Below are positions 24,357 to 34,826 of a stretch of 64,000 bases of DNA, in pieces. The first letter of the stretch is position 1. Each line of letters begins with the position of its first letter. The notes beneath the pieces are model-generated. The model worked only from the letters and a program-made list of their open reading frames with translations. It was not told where the DNA came from and ran no database searches. Origin of the DNA: Tieghemiomyces parasiticus (taxonomy: Eukaryota; Kickxellomycota; Dimargaritomycetes; Dimargaritales; Dimargaritaceae); NCBI GenBank assembly GCA_027575765.1, contig JANBPT010000102.1, positions 1 through 64,000 of the forward strand. Reading direction: 5' to 3'. Both the position numbers and the translations under genes were made by a program.

Positions 24357-27300
24357 ATGGAGGTCTTCACCAAAGCATTGGCATCGTTCTGCGCCCGGGC
24401 GGAGTCCGAGGTAGGTTGTCGGACACTGTATTGCGTTCGCAGACGCGTTAACGTTGCCCAGCATAAAGGATTGGCTGCAGACATCACTGCGCTGTAAAGA
24501 AACAAAATAATAATCGCTTCCTAACCATCTAACCCCTACTGACCCTCCAACTCTATCATCGCCTCCGCCTTTCTCCGCAAGGCTGCTAGCGCGTCAAATG
24601 ACCAATTATTTGGGAGGTAGGTACCTGCGCTTCTCTAACGATGCCCAAAAGTTCCCAAGGTAGATTAGGCCATAGTGTGGGTCTACCCTGCTGAGAAGCA
24701 AGATTCTAACTATAACCTACTCTCCTCTACTGTGACCGCCGTCCCCTTTCACTACCCGGTCACATTATACTAGTCTCTTCCCGGCTCCCGCGCGCAAACG
24801 GGCCCGATTATGCCCGCGCGAGCTAGCCCGCACGCCCTCGCTGGACTACGCTGTTGCGGAGGCGCACCTGAGCGATGGCGACCGATCCTTCATTGACGCC
24901 TTCACCGTAGCCTGGCATACCGTCGATGACCGCCGGGAGGTGCTGGCGGCCGTCCACGATGCCTTGGCCCAGCACCACGATAGCCTTCCCGTCCTTGACC
25001 GACTCCTCTTCACTTGCCTGCACATCATTCGTTCGCAAGTGACGACGGCCCCCGCGGATCACGGCACCGGCGGTAGCGGACGCGGTACCACCACTCCACA
25101 GTCCACAGCTACATTCCTCTCACCGGGCAGTTTAGGTTCCCCGGTACCCGGATCCGTGGGTACCCCGCACTTGGCCCGGGCGGGGTCGTTCCACGCTGCT
25201 TCGCCACACCCCATACATCACCTACCACACCCACCTACGCTGTTTACTAGTCCTGTACCTGCCACGGTCGGTTTGGTATCTGCCACCGCTGGTGCCGTAT
25301 CTACCCCCGGTCGGGGACACCCAACTCACCCGCCGGCTCTGACGTCCTCTCCTGTCGCCAGCGATCACGCCCTGCGGGTCAAGTACGAAGCCGTTGCGGC
25401 ATTTATCTCGGGGCTATTCCGTCTAGTCACCCTGGATCGCCCGGCGCTGTGGTTGGCAGTGCTACACTTCGTGAACACTACCCTAGAATACGTTGCCGGA
25501 GCCCAGTTGGATCCCGCCGAAAAGTACGTGTTTACCGCCCTAGTCGATTGCCCGGCTCTCCTCCGCCGGCTCTTCCGCCAACTTGACGCCGAGTTGCCAC
25601 GGCGCCACCTCGGCCCGCTCGACCGGCGCCTCCTGCAGTCCGTGCAAAGTACCGTGGAGACCCTAGCCTACGGCCGCACCACTGTCCGACCCTTTGCCTG
25701 CCCGCAGGTATCGTTATACGAGCTGGCCATCACCGCACTCTCCATCTCGGATCCCACACGCGACCCACACTGGGGGCTTTTGATGTTTACCCAATTGGGC
25801 GCGGCCCGTCGTACCCGACTGGCCCCCTGTCTTCTGCCCCCGCGGACCGGGGATCCTGACGGCTTCCGCTACGTCGACCATCCCGGGTATACCTTTGTCG
25901 CCCCGGAGTTGGAAAGTGGGGCCGGTGACGCCGGGGATCTCGCGGCATCCGCCGCCACCGTGGCACACCTACTCGCCAGGCGTGCCCACCCAAGCCGCAT
26001 TGCTCAGTGGCTCGACGAATGTCCCGCCGGCGTACCCGGCCGGCTGCTCATCCGTCGTCTGCTCTTCCGCCGGATCCGCGACGTCCTAGATTACCTCGAC
26101 CGCCATAGCAACTTTGACGACCCGCTCCCCAACTACCAGGAGATCCTCTTCCAGGGGAACGGCCAGTTTCCGGCTAAACTGCCGCGCAACCTGGCGCTGT
26201 GGCCGCTCATGGCCGAACTGGCAGACCAGGTGTACGCCCTGGCCCACTATAGACTCGTGGACTTCGACGGCCTGTTTGACGACGCCTACGGTTACCTGTT
26301 CCCGTCCGATCGCGCGCCCGTCCGTGAACCCAAAGCCGGCGATGACCCCGAGGATGCTATGGGCGACAGCAACCTTAATAGTAACGACGACGATGAGGGC
26401 GCCACTACCGCGCGTGAAGGGGGCCGGCGGGACAATGGCTATTTGTGGATCCTTCTCCAGTTGACCAATTATGACGACGCCCTAGGTAAGCGGCTCAGCC
26501 AGGATTTCTCTCATACCGAGGACTACCTGGCCAAGATGTCGCGCATGTTCAATGAGCATCAGATCGTCTCGTGGGATGGGTTCTACCTTCGTGATACGGC
26601 GCTGCAGTGCATCGTGTATGGCCAACAGAGCGTACTCTCGGACCGGTCCAACCTCAAATACCGCCACCCGTCGCTTACCGCGGCGATGCCATACTTCTCG
26701 GTGCTTAACCAGATCCAGAACGAGGTGCACGCCCGCATCCAGGAACTGGGAGGTAATGACGTTCCCATCACGGCCGCCCAGCTTGACATCCTGGCGGACC
26801 TGGACGATGAGGCGGCCACCAAGGTGGCCGTGTTCACCCAGGCCCGCCACCAATTCGTCCTGGTGGCCCTCTACCGAATCCTGCTTCCGGCTGCCAACCA
26901 GGCCCCCTGGGCTTCGGCCGTATTTCCCTCCCTACGGTACACCGTCTCCGGGCGCCTCAGCCACCGGCTGTTGGAGCTGCTCCCTGTCTCGGTCGTCGAC
27001 CGCGTGGCCACCAATTTAGTGCACTACGGGTTCGGTCGCATGCGGGCCCCCCAGTACCCCGCCAACCAGTGTTTTTCCCCGCCTGCCCTCGACACCCTGT
27101 ACCGCCTCCTGCTAGTCAACCCGTTAGCCACCCGTCCAGTCCTCCTGAGGTTGGTCAAGAACCTGACCGACGCTGACCGGGCTGTCGGGTCCTCCGCCGA
27201 ATCGGGTCCCACCCCGCGTGACAGTAGCACCCTGGGCGCCTACTACACAACACAGCTCCTGGCCCACCGGCTCGCCAACGCGCTGCGCGACCATACTACC

Positions 27301-30279
27301 CCGCACCGGCTGCTCCACTGCGTACGTCGGGCTGTGGAGCGTACGGGGATCCGCCAATACGCGCTGGCCGCTGAGAGCCTTGCCGTGCAGCTCTTGCAGC
27401 TGCCCTATGACGGTCGTCTGCTCGACGAGGGGCTGGCCCCGGACCTGTTCAGTGTCTCCGGTGGCGCCCGGGACACCGATCTGACCACTGCCTGGTTCCC
27501 GGCCAACGAGCTGCTGGCCCGCCGGCTGGTACTGGCCGTAGCGCGGGTGCTGAAGGGGCACCAGTACGGCACGCGGTTCCCGCGGTCCGTGGTGTACGCC
27601 CTGCTGGACCGAATCGGGGCCGGGCCCCGGCTGGTGTGGTCGCGCCACGTCTTGGCCTACTTCCCGGCGGTGGTGCGGGCTTATTACGTGGCCGCTTACG
27701 GCCGTGGGTCCGCTGACCCCACGGACGCAGATCGTCCAGGCACCCCAACCCGCCTATCCACCAGTCCCACCGAGGAGCAGGTCAACCAGCTAATCAGTCA
27801 GGACGATCTACACAACGTTCTGCTGTTCAGCGGGGACGGCAGTCGCGGCGAGGGTGCCACCGCCCTGGCCGCCTTCTACGCCGCCCCACGCCACCAGCCG
27901 CTCTTCCTATGCGTGCTCTGGACCATCTCGGAGGTGCAGGGCGAGGTGCCCGCGGCTATCGTTGGATCGGTTCGCCTTATCATGCGGCTATTCCCGCCGG
28001 CCCATCTGGCCGCCTACACCGCGGCCCTGGTCGACTTTGTGCTCGGCAAGCGCAGCGAGGACTCACCTTCCCCGCTCCCGGGTCGTCTGTTTGAGGACCT
28101 GGTGTGGAAGTATCAGCTTCTCACGTTGGACCACGTGACCGTGGCCCTCTTGCGCGGCCATCAGGGCGCTCTGGCGGGAGCCAAGGCCCGCCGTATCCTC
28201 CGTCACCTCCTCTTCGCTTCGACGCCACTGAGTGACCGTCTCGACCACTGGCGCGCCCAGAACTTCGCGCCCCGCCCCTGGATCGACCCCGACCACTACG
28301 CCCGCGTGGGGCGGTACCTCAACAAGTACCCGGAGTTCTTTGACTTTGAGGCCTTCGGGGCCTCCACCTACGCCGCCCTAGCTGAGCTCACTACGCTGGA
28401 CCCCCCGCACGCCGCCCCGCTCCCGGTTCTCTACGAGACCCATGTTCTGCGCCTCGTGCAGAACCTGGACTACCTGTTGGCCCGCGCGGTGGAGTGGGAG
28501 GACCGTGATCTCCTTCTGGAACTACTGGGGGCCTTTGCCGACTTGGTCCGCACTCACTATGCCGCCCCACTCAGCCTTCTGCATCACATCCTCCACTACT
28601 ACTACGACTCACCCGTACTCCGGGACTCAGCCGTGCTGCGCGCCCTGCTCACCCTCGTTGACCTCAAACGTTACCCGTTCACCTCTGCCCTCACCCGCTT
28701 CGCCAATCCTGCCGACCATGCAGACCCCCACGCCCTGGTCTCCCCGATCTGGGTGACCGAGCTGCTCACCCTAGCCATCCAGGTCGCGCACCCGCTCGCT
28801 GCCGACCCGACTTTGCACGCCACGCTGCCACCTGTCGTCTATCGTGAGGACTCTGATCCAGTCCGGGGCGCCGCCGCGGCCGCCTCGGTCGAACTGCTGG
28901 TGTTCACGCTGGCTTTGGAGCGGGCCGTCCCTGACGCCAATCCCGTGCCTACTCTCCTTCTCGCGGCTCTCTTGCGACCCTCGGCCGTTCCGCTGCCCGC
29001 TGGGATAACCCCCGAAGACCTTCGTGATCTGGTCGAGCCCCTATTTGCCCACCTACCATCGCACGCCTTCACCCGTCCCCTGGTGTCCTCTGTCGTCCGG
29101 GCAGCTCGTGGTACCGACGAACCGGAACCCCGGACTGACGTGTCACCATCTTACCCATTGCCAACGTTTTTGGTGTCCAACGGCAATGAAGACGCAGCTG
29201 CTGACGCCACTCTGGGTGGCGGGGCACCCGATCCCTGGCCCGTTGCCTCGACTGCCGTGTTTAATCCCGACCCGACTTCGGTCGCCCACTTTCTGGGTAA
29301 CGGCCCACATGCCGCCTTGACTCTGTTCCACGCCGTCGCCCGGCACGCCGAGCTGGAGACGTTTTACTTTTTACACATAGTCCTGCGCGGAGCCCGGTCC
29401 TCAACCACGGCCGCTGCCGCGGCTACAGTGCGTTTCACGTACGTCCCGACCTCTGCCGACGCATCTCTGGGCGCGGGTGACGGTGGCCCAGCCATTTCCG
29501 GAGACGGCATCGCGGTCCCTACATCCACCGCCGGTCAGCCTTTACCAACCGCCGGAGCTATGGTCCCGCCACCCTACGGACTGGCCTATCCGAACCCCGC
29601 GGTAGCTACCCCGCACACCCCATCCATGGCCATACCAGCGACGCCCAGCCGCATCTTACAGTCACTGGCTCCTTCCCCCGCCACGGGCTCCATGTCATCC
29701 TTCCCGCTCACCCCACAGCGCCCGGTGGTAACGACACCCGTACGCTTATCAGGAGCGGGTTTTGCCCCCGTTACCGCCACTACCCCAGGTACGATCGCGA
29801 CACCAATGATGGCTGCTGCTGCTGCTGCTGGGTCTACTAGTGCTGACCCGGCGCCTACTGATCCACTAGATGATTACCAGTTACTGGACTATCGGCAGGA
29901 CGGCGCCATGTCCGGGACGGTGGGGCTCACTAGCCCGGCCGATGCCGTAGGGCCTCTCACCAGCGACACCCAGTTACTCTACATCCTAGCTATCCTGGGG
30001 CCCCACCTCCACCGGTTGGACACTGAACCACGACTCTTCCAATCCTTGTTGGGCGACCTGCTGTGGTTGCTCGTTGACATTCACCCAACCCTCCCGCTCT
30101 TCGGTCTCCACAGCACGGTGGCCATGGAAACCATCCTGGACTTTTTTTTTCACGCCCGCCGCCATTTCCACGCGGACCAGCCGGCCTTGTGGCGCGATTT
30201 TGAACCCATCATTGCCCAGTGCCGTGACCCCATTAAGGCCCGGTTGTTGCCCATCTGCCTCGACCGTCCGACATCGTAA
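24357..30279 (+). CDS. MED23: Mediator complex subunit 23 (MED23)
   Basis: Tail-module subunit of the RNA polymerase II Mediator, a docking point for activators. Proposed exons are 24357-24410, 24582-24616 (35 nt) and 24774-30279; phases fit and give 1,864 residues (human about 1,370). The diagnostic region is around residues 1070-1300: PLFLCVLWTISEVQGEVP, then FEDLVWKYQLLTLDHV, then W-x-D-P with LNKYPEFFDFEAFG, then LHHILHYYYDSPVLRDSAVL. Each aligns in order with animal MED23. About residues 1637-1715 are a Thr/Ser-Pro-rich linker with a GCT repeat. The N-terminal exons are an inference from splice sites and phase, and the true start could differ. The identification rests on remembered family sequence. 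Confidence 0.82.
29812..29830 (+). repeat. GCT trinucleotide run encoding poly-alanine in MED23
   Basis: Six uninterrupted GCT codons inside the disordered Ser/Thr-Pro linker of MED23. Length polymorphism between strains would be expected. Confidence 0.75.
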
Positions 30280-31352
30280 TTGGCTGTTTATGGAAAGCAT
30301 AGCCGCCGGTATCCCGGCGCTTGTGATGGGCTACAGCCTGCATGACTGATTTAATGATATATCCACGTCAATAATAACCATCGTAAGGCCATCTGTGCCA
30401 GTGGCTTGCATCACTAAAGCATATTCCACTTCACTTTCCTTTAGTTTATGCAAACTAAGGCCGCCAAGTCTTATAGCAGAGGCTGTGATACATATATAAA
30501 TACTTCTTCCCAGTGGTTTGTGCCATGACCCAGGCAAAGAGGCGATCTTAATCGTCACACACAGGTCGGCGGTAAGTGAGACTGCGCGGGGCCTTGGCGA
30601 CGTGATCGCCCTCTGCATTGGTGGCGTTGCACATAGCGACTCCGACTTGATTATGGAGGCGCGCTGGACCCTCAGAGCTATGCTGCCGACCGATAGCCCA
30701 GGACGGTCTCTCTCGATCGGTCACCAATTGACTGCGGGTCACGTTCACCCTGATGAGGCAATACGATCGAGTACCGAACAGTCGGACCTGGTCAGCCAGA
30801 TCACAGTGTAAGGGAAGGGTGCACAAGTAGCCAAGGAGGGAAGTAACCACGTGGACTAGGAGGAGCTCACGTTAGGTGGGCCGAGCTTCCCTTGCGTAAA
30901 CGTCGCCAGGTGAGTCGACAACACTGGGTTAGACAAGGACCTCGCTTCGACAGGGTTGACGGAGAAAACATTACCTGTTTTATAAAAATTTATTGTAATG
31001 TTGCAAGGGATAAACGAAAAGGGACAGTGCGTTACTGCTGACAATGACCTGGAAGAGCGTGGCAGACTAGCGCCGATTGGGCAAGGGAATGTGATACGAG
31101 GGACCCCGAAATACAGTCAACAACAGTCAAAATACAAAAATCGGTCGACTCGCAACGCGCCGTAAGGTCGGGCTGGGCGAACGTTAAGGTGGAACCGGCT
31201 CCACAGAACCAACCAAGAATAGAAAAGTACAAGAGGGTCCGGGGCGTTAGTGTGGTTGGTAATCCCGTGAAAACCCAAGGCAAGACAGCCAGAGTGAAAA
31301 CAAAAATAGATCCGTGTCGCTAGGCTCAGTGACATCGGAAGCGACGAATTCA
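30280..31352. other. Intergenic between convergent MED23 and BCAS3
   Basis: Shared 3' flank of two convergent genes. AT-rich patches such as the one near 30980-31010 could hold polyadenylation signals. No gene, RNA or repeat recognised. Confidence 0.4.
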
Positions 31353-34300
31353 TTACATGTGGTCGTCGGCTGCGAGCTGAAGCAGGTCGAGGTTCAGGTC
31401 TGCCTCCGACGTTTGGCGAGTGACCTGGTGGCGACTAGACGCGGCAGGGATGGCCCCACCCTCATCAGTATCAGCGTCTCTACTCTCACTATCAGTCACC
31501 GCCGCCACCGCCGCCATGTCACCAGCGCCGTCGTCTAGGTTATCTTCAGCGTCGCTGCTGGCGTAACCGGCACCCAGCAGATAAAGGTCGTCGGTGGTCG
31601 GTGCAGTCAGCGCCTCATTCCCTTCTTCATCGTGCAAGGCAGCTGGATAGCCGTTCCCCGTGCTCGGGCGGCGGTGGGTGGCTACCAGTTCTTCTAAATC
31701 CGAATCCAAATCGGGTAGGGACGCGCGGTCCTCTCCCGCGTCTTGGATAACCGCGGGCGACGAACCAAGGTCAACAAGGTCAGGTTCGCGGAAATCGGCC
31801 GTTAGGTGGGACAGGCCGGGGTCGTCCATCGTTCCAGTGCCCGCCTTCGTCGTTTGCCGCTCGGTGTACAAATACGCCGCCGCCATGGGCGCCTTATCGA
31901 CTGCCATGAAGTCGTCCGAGAGGGGCGATACGGTAGTCAGGTCGGCGCCAGCCAGCAACGCGGGCGATATCCCGTCAAGGGGGGCGCGGCGGTCGAGTAC
32001 GCTGTTCATGGCGTTGTGCAGCCCAGCCCGGACCTGGCCGTCGTCGCCGTCAGTCGTTTCTCCACGGTCCATCGAGGCCGTACCGTAGGGCCGCAGAGCC
32101 CCACGGCGAATCTCCACAGGTCGGACGGGCGGACACCACGGCGTGGAGGCTGAGCCCGGGGTCCCTAGGAGGAGGGGGCCGGTCGTGCCGTGCGGGTTGC
32201 GACGTAGATGGCCGTTGACTCGGACCTCACCCCCGCCTCCCAGGGCCAGTGTCACGATGATCTGAAGCTGGACTTGCGGATGGGCCCACAGCGGTTCCGG
32301 GTTAATCAGCGGGCAAGTGACAAGCTCGACGTTGGCCAGCCAGTCAGCGGACGGCGGTGAGGGGGTGGCCGCCGCTGGGTTTTGGTTAGCCGCCGCCCGA
32401 GCGGAGCCTTGTTTGCGGGCCGCCTTTGGCTTGCGAGTCGGGGCGGCGGTAGAATTCGCCCGGGCCGGGTGCAAGGTCGCAGGTAGGGACTGTCGCCGTA
32501 CTTCCAAAGCCACCTCAGGCCATGCCCGCCGGCGGACCACATCCCACTCGGCCAGATCGTCACGAGTCACAGCCAGGCTGTACAGGGGACGGTACGAGCC
32601 CACCCCACGGCCCTTCTGAACGACACAGGTCGGAGTCAGGCGATGGAGGGTGAGGCCAGCCTCAGGGTGGAACACCCACAACAGGAGGGGCTGGATCAGC
32701 TGACGCAGGCGGTTGGGTGGGGTCAGGGCCGCACTAGGGTCGCTGGTACCGAACGACGTGCTGGGATAGTACTGCCCATGCAGGGTGGCATACCACTGTG
32801 ACCGGGCGTAGAAGGGTGCAAAGCAAGTGACCAGGCCGGCGCGCACGCGGGCAGGCTGGAACCGCGGGTGACCGGGCGCGTCAGGCAGTTCCATGGCGAA
32901 GAGGCCGGGGTCTTCGGGGGTAGCATGGGCGTGGTAGGGCACCTGTAGGGCCGGGTAGGCCAGGTCACCGGGCCTCGTCGGTCCGCGGGGCGCCTTCTGC
33001 TTGAGCCGGGCCACGGCGGCGACGGTGGTCAAATCGGCCTTCCACACGCTGCTGCCGTTGGCGAGGCTGTAGCCGGCGTCCAGCGGGGACATGGCAGTGG
33101 CCGGCCCCAAGTGAGCAGGGGCGTCGATAGGCCCGCCGCGCGGGTTAATAGGGAACACATGGGTGGTGCCCCGGGCAGTACTGGCGGCCAGCCAGCAGGC
33201 GTCAGGGCTGAACGTTACGCTTTCGACCGCCGCGTCAGTGATCCCGCGCGAGAGGCGGTAGAGTTGGCGCACCCCGCGCAGCGGCGCCGCGGGAGCTACG
33301 TAAGCCGGTCCGCCAGTGAAAAAGCCCGCGTCGTGGGGACCAAGTACCGCGTAGACGTTAAGAGCGTGGCCCTGTGTCGACACGGTGGCCAGCAGCGTGT
33401 GGTTGGCGTTGAATGTCAGGCAGCCAACAGGGTGAGTGTGACAGGTGAAGTGGGCCACGGGCGCGGCGACGACGGGGGAGGGCCGGTCGCTTGCGTCATC
33501 GAGGTGCGCCACAATCTCCTGCAAGTCGTACATGATCACGGTGCCTGGGACTATGTCCACCGGGGACTCCTCCCGTGAATCACCAGGGGCTAGAGGTGGT
33601 CGAAAGCTCGACGGCGCGGCGCGGGTTCCGGAGTAAGGGCCCGGCGGGGGTCTGGCCGGGTAAGAGCCGTAGGCAGATGACGGCGGCGGCGTACCAAAGT
33701 AGTTGCTCAACTTGCGGTAACCGAAGCTGCCAAGTACCCTAACGCCGTTGACCACGTCCTTGGCTACTTTGCCTACTGCGTGGCTTGGATGGGGCGACCA
33801 GACAGGTTCGTCCACGGGGGACAGCTTCACTTTGACGGGGGCAGGCTGAATCGTGGGAAAAGCCAGATAGCGTGGGCCCAGAGCGATTCGCTGCGACGGA
33901 GTGGTGGCGTCGACCCGGACGTGTACGTCGTCGAACCGGGCGATAGCCGTTTCGCGGTCCCGTTCCACATCAAGAAGGTGCAGGGTACCGTCATCCAGCA
34001 CAACCGCTACCAGCGGACCAAAGACGGCCGTCTCCACCACGCGGGCTGGGGCGAAGCGGTAGGTGCGAACGAGTTGCTGATCAGCCAAGGAAATGACGGA
34101 CAGGGCGTTACCCGTCGGCGGAGTTGAGGTCAAAGAAGGAGGTTGGCCAGTGAGAATAGGGTCCGCCACGGGTTCGGTAGAGGAAGGGGTGGTAGTAGCA
34201 CTGTGCACTACGGCAGCCCACGGTAGGGCGGCTAGACGGGCAGTGGACGAACCGGGGGGTAGGTGCAATAATCGGAGTTGGGTGACCTGCTCCACCAGGC

Positions 34301-34826
34301 CGCGTACCGATACAACCTCCCGGATGTTATCAATGTCGGCCACATCCCAGATCTGGAAGCCATCAGTGTAGCCTAGGCACAGTCGCACGGCGGCGCCTGG
34401 ACGGCCTGGTTCGGTCGGCCAGTCCTGGAAGGCCGCGTACAGCACCCGTGCCTCGTCGGTCCCGGCTTCCGCGGGCTCCAGGGCATACCCCGAGGCTGCG
34501 GCGGCGGTAGGGGAGACGGGCGCCGCCGGGTAGCCGACATAGGGCGCGAGGCTGGCGGCGTAGCCAGGGTGCGGGTATGGGTAGGGCAGTGCCGGCAGTT
34601 GGGGGGAAGGGCCAGACCAGCGCGTTGCCCGCGCCATGGAGGTCGGCAGACTCTGGGCCACCCTTGAGGACAGATCCGTCCACACCCAGGTGAGGGATTC
34701 CAAAGAGGACGGTTCCTTCAGAAAGACAGGCTTAGCACGGCGACCACCGGGATGGCCTGCGCCCCCGCCGGATGGGGCCGGGCCGCGCGACATGACCAGG
34801 AGGAAGCGGGGCTGGCGAGCGTCCAA
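31353..34826 (-). CDS. BCAS3: BCAS3-type WD40 / beta-propeller protein
   Basis: Member of the BCAS3 family, PROPPIN-like beta-propeller proteins. In animals BCAS3 works with PHAF1 at phagophores and on the cytoskeleton (family knowledge). Single exon, 1,157 residues, versus about 928 in human. Matching blocks in order: LCLGYTDGFQIWDV near the N-terminus, LGPRYLAFPTIQP, FTCHTHPVGCLTFNANHTLLATVSTQGH, LYRLSRGITDA, the hallmark WLAASTARGTTHVFPINPRGG, and in the C-terminal BCAS3 domain WLANVELVTC with ALWAHPQVQLQ-like spacing. The tail from about residue 960 is acidic and disordered. The first Met (34826) is used; a second in-frame Met at residue 12 is equally possible. Poly-Pro/Gly inserts explain the excess length. 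Confidence 0.83.
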   Translation of the reverse strand: MDARQPRFLLVMSRGPAPSGGGAGHPGGRRAKPVFLKEPSSLESLTWVWTDLSSRVAQSLPTSMARATRWSGPSPQLPALPYPYPHPGYAASLAPYVGYPAAPVSPTAAAASGYALEPAEAGTDEARVLYAAFQDWPTEPGRPGAAVRLCLGYTDGFQIWDVADIDNIREVVSVRGLVEQVTQLRLLHLPPGSSTARLAALPWAAVVHSATTTPSSTEPVADPILTGQPPSLTSTPPTGNALSVISLADQQLVRTYRFAPARVVETAVFGPLVAVVLDDGTLHLLDVERDRETAIARFDDVHVRVDATTPSQRIALGPRYLAFPTIQPAPVKVKLSPVDEPVWSPHPSHAVGKVAKDVVNGVRVLGSFGYRKLSNYFGTPPPSSAYGSYPARPPPGPYSGTRAAPSSFRPPLAPGDSREESPVDIVPGTVIMYDLQEIVAHLDDASDRPSPVVAAPVAHFTCHTHPVGCLTFNANHTLLATVSTQGHALNVYAVLGPHDAGFFTGGPAYVAPAAPLRGVRQLYRLSRGITDAAVESVTFSPDACWLAASTARGTTHVFPINPRGGPIDAPAHLGPATAMSPLDAGYSLANGSSVWKADLTTVAAVARLKQKAPRGPTRPGDLAYPALQVPYHAHATPEDPGLFAMELPDAPGHPRFQPARVRAGLVTCFAPFYARSQWYATLHGQYYPSTSFGTSDPSAALTPPNRLRQLIQPLLLWVFHPEAGLTLHRLTPTCVVQKGRGVGSYRPLYSLAVTRDDLAEWDVVRRRAWPEVALEVRRQSLPATLHPARANSTAAPTRKPKAARKQGSARAAANQNPAAATPSPPSADWLANVELVTCPLINPEPLWAHPQVQLQIIVTLALGGGGEVRVNGHLRRNPHGTTGPLLLGTPGSASTPWCPPVRPVEIRRGALRPYGTASMDRGETTDGDDGQVRAGLHNAMNSVLDRRAPLDGISPALLAGADLTTVSPLSDDFMAVDKAPMAAAYLYTERQTTKAGTGTMDDPGLSHLTADFREPDLVDLGSSPAVIQDAGEDRASLPDLDSDLEELVATHRRPSTGNGYPAALHDEEGNEALTAPTTDDLYLLGAGYASSDAEDNLDDGAGDMAAVAAVTDSESRDADTDEGGAIPAASSRHQVTRQTSEADLNLDLLQLAADDHM

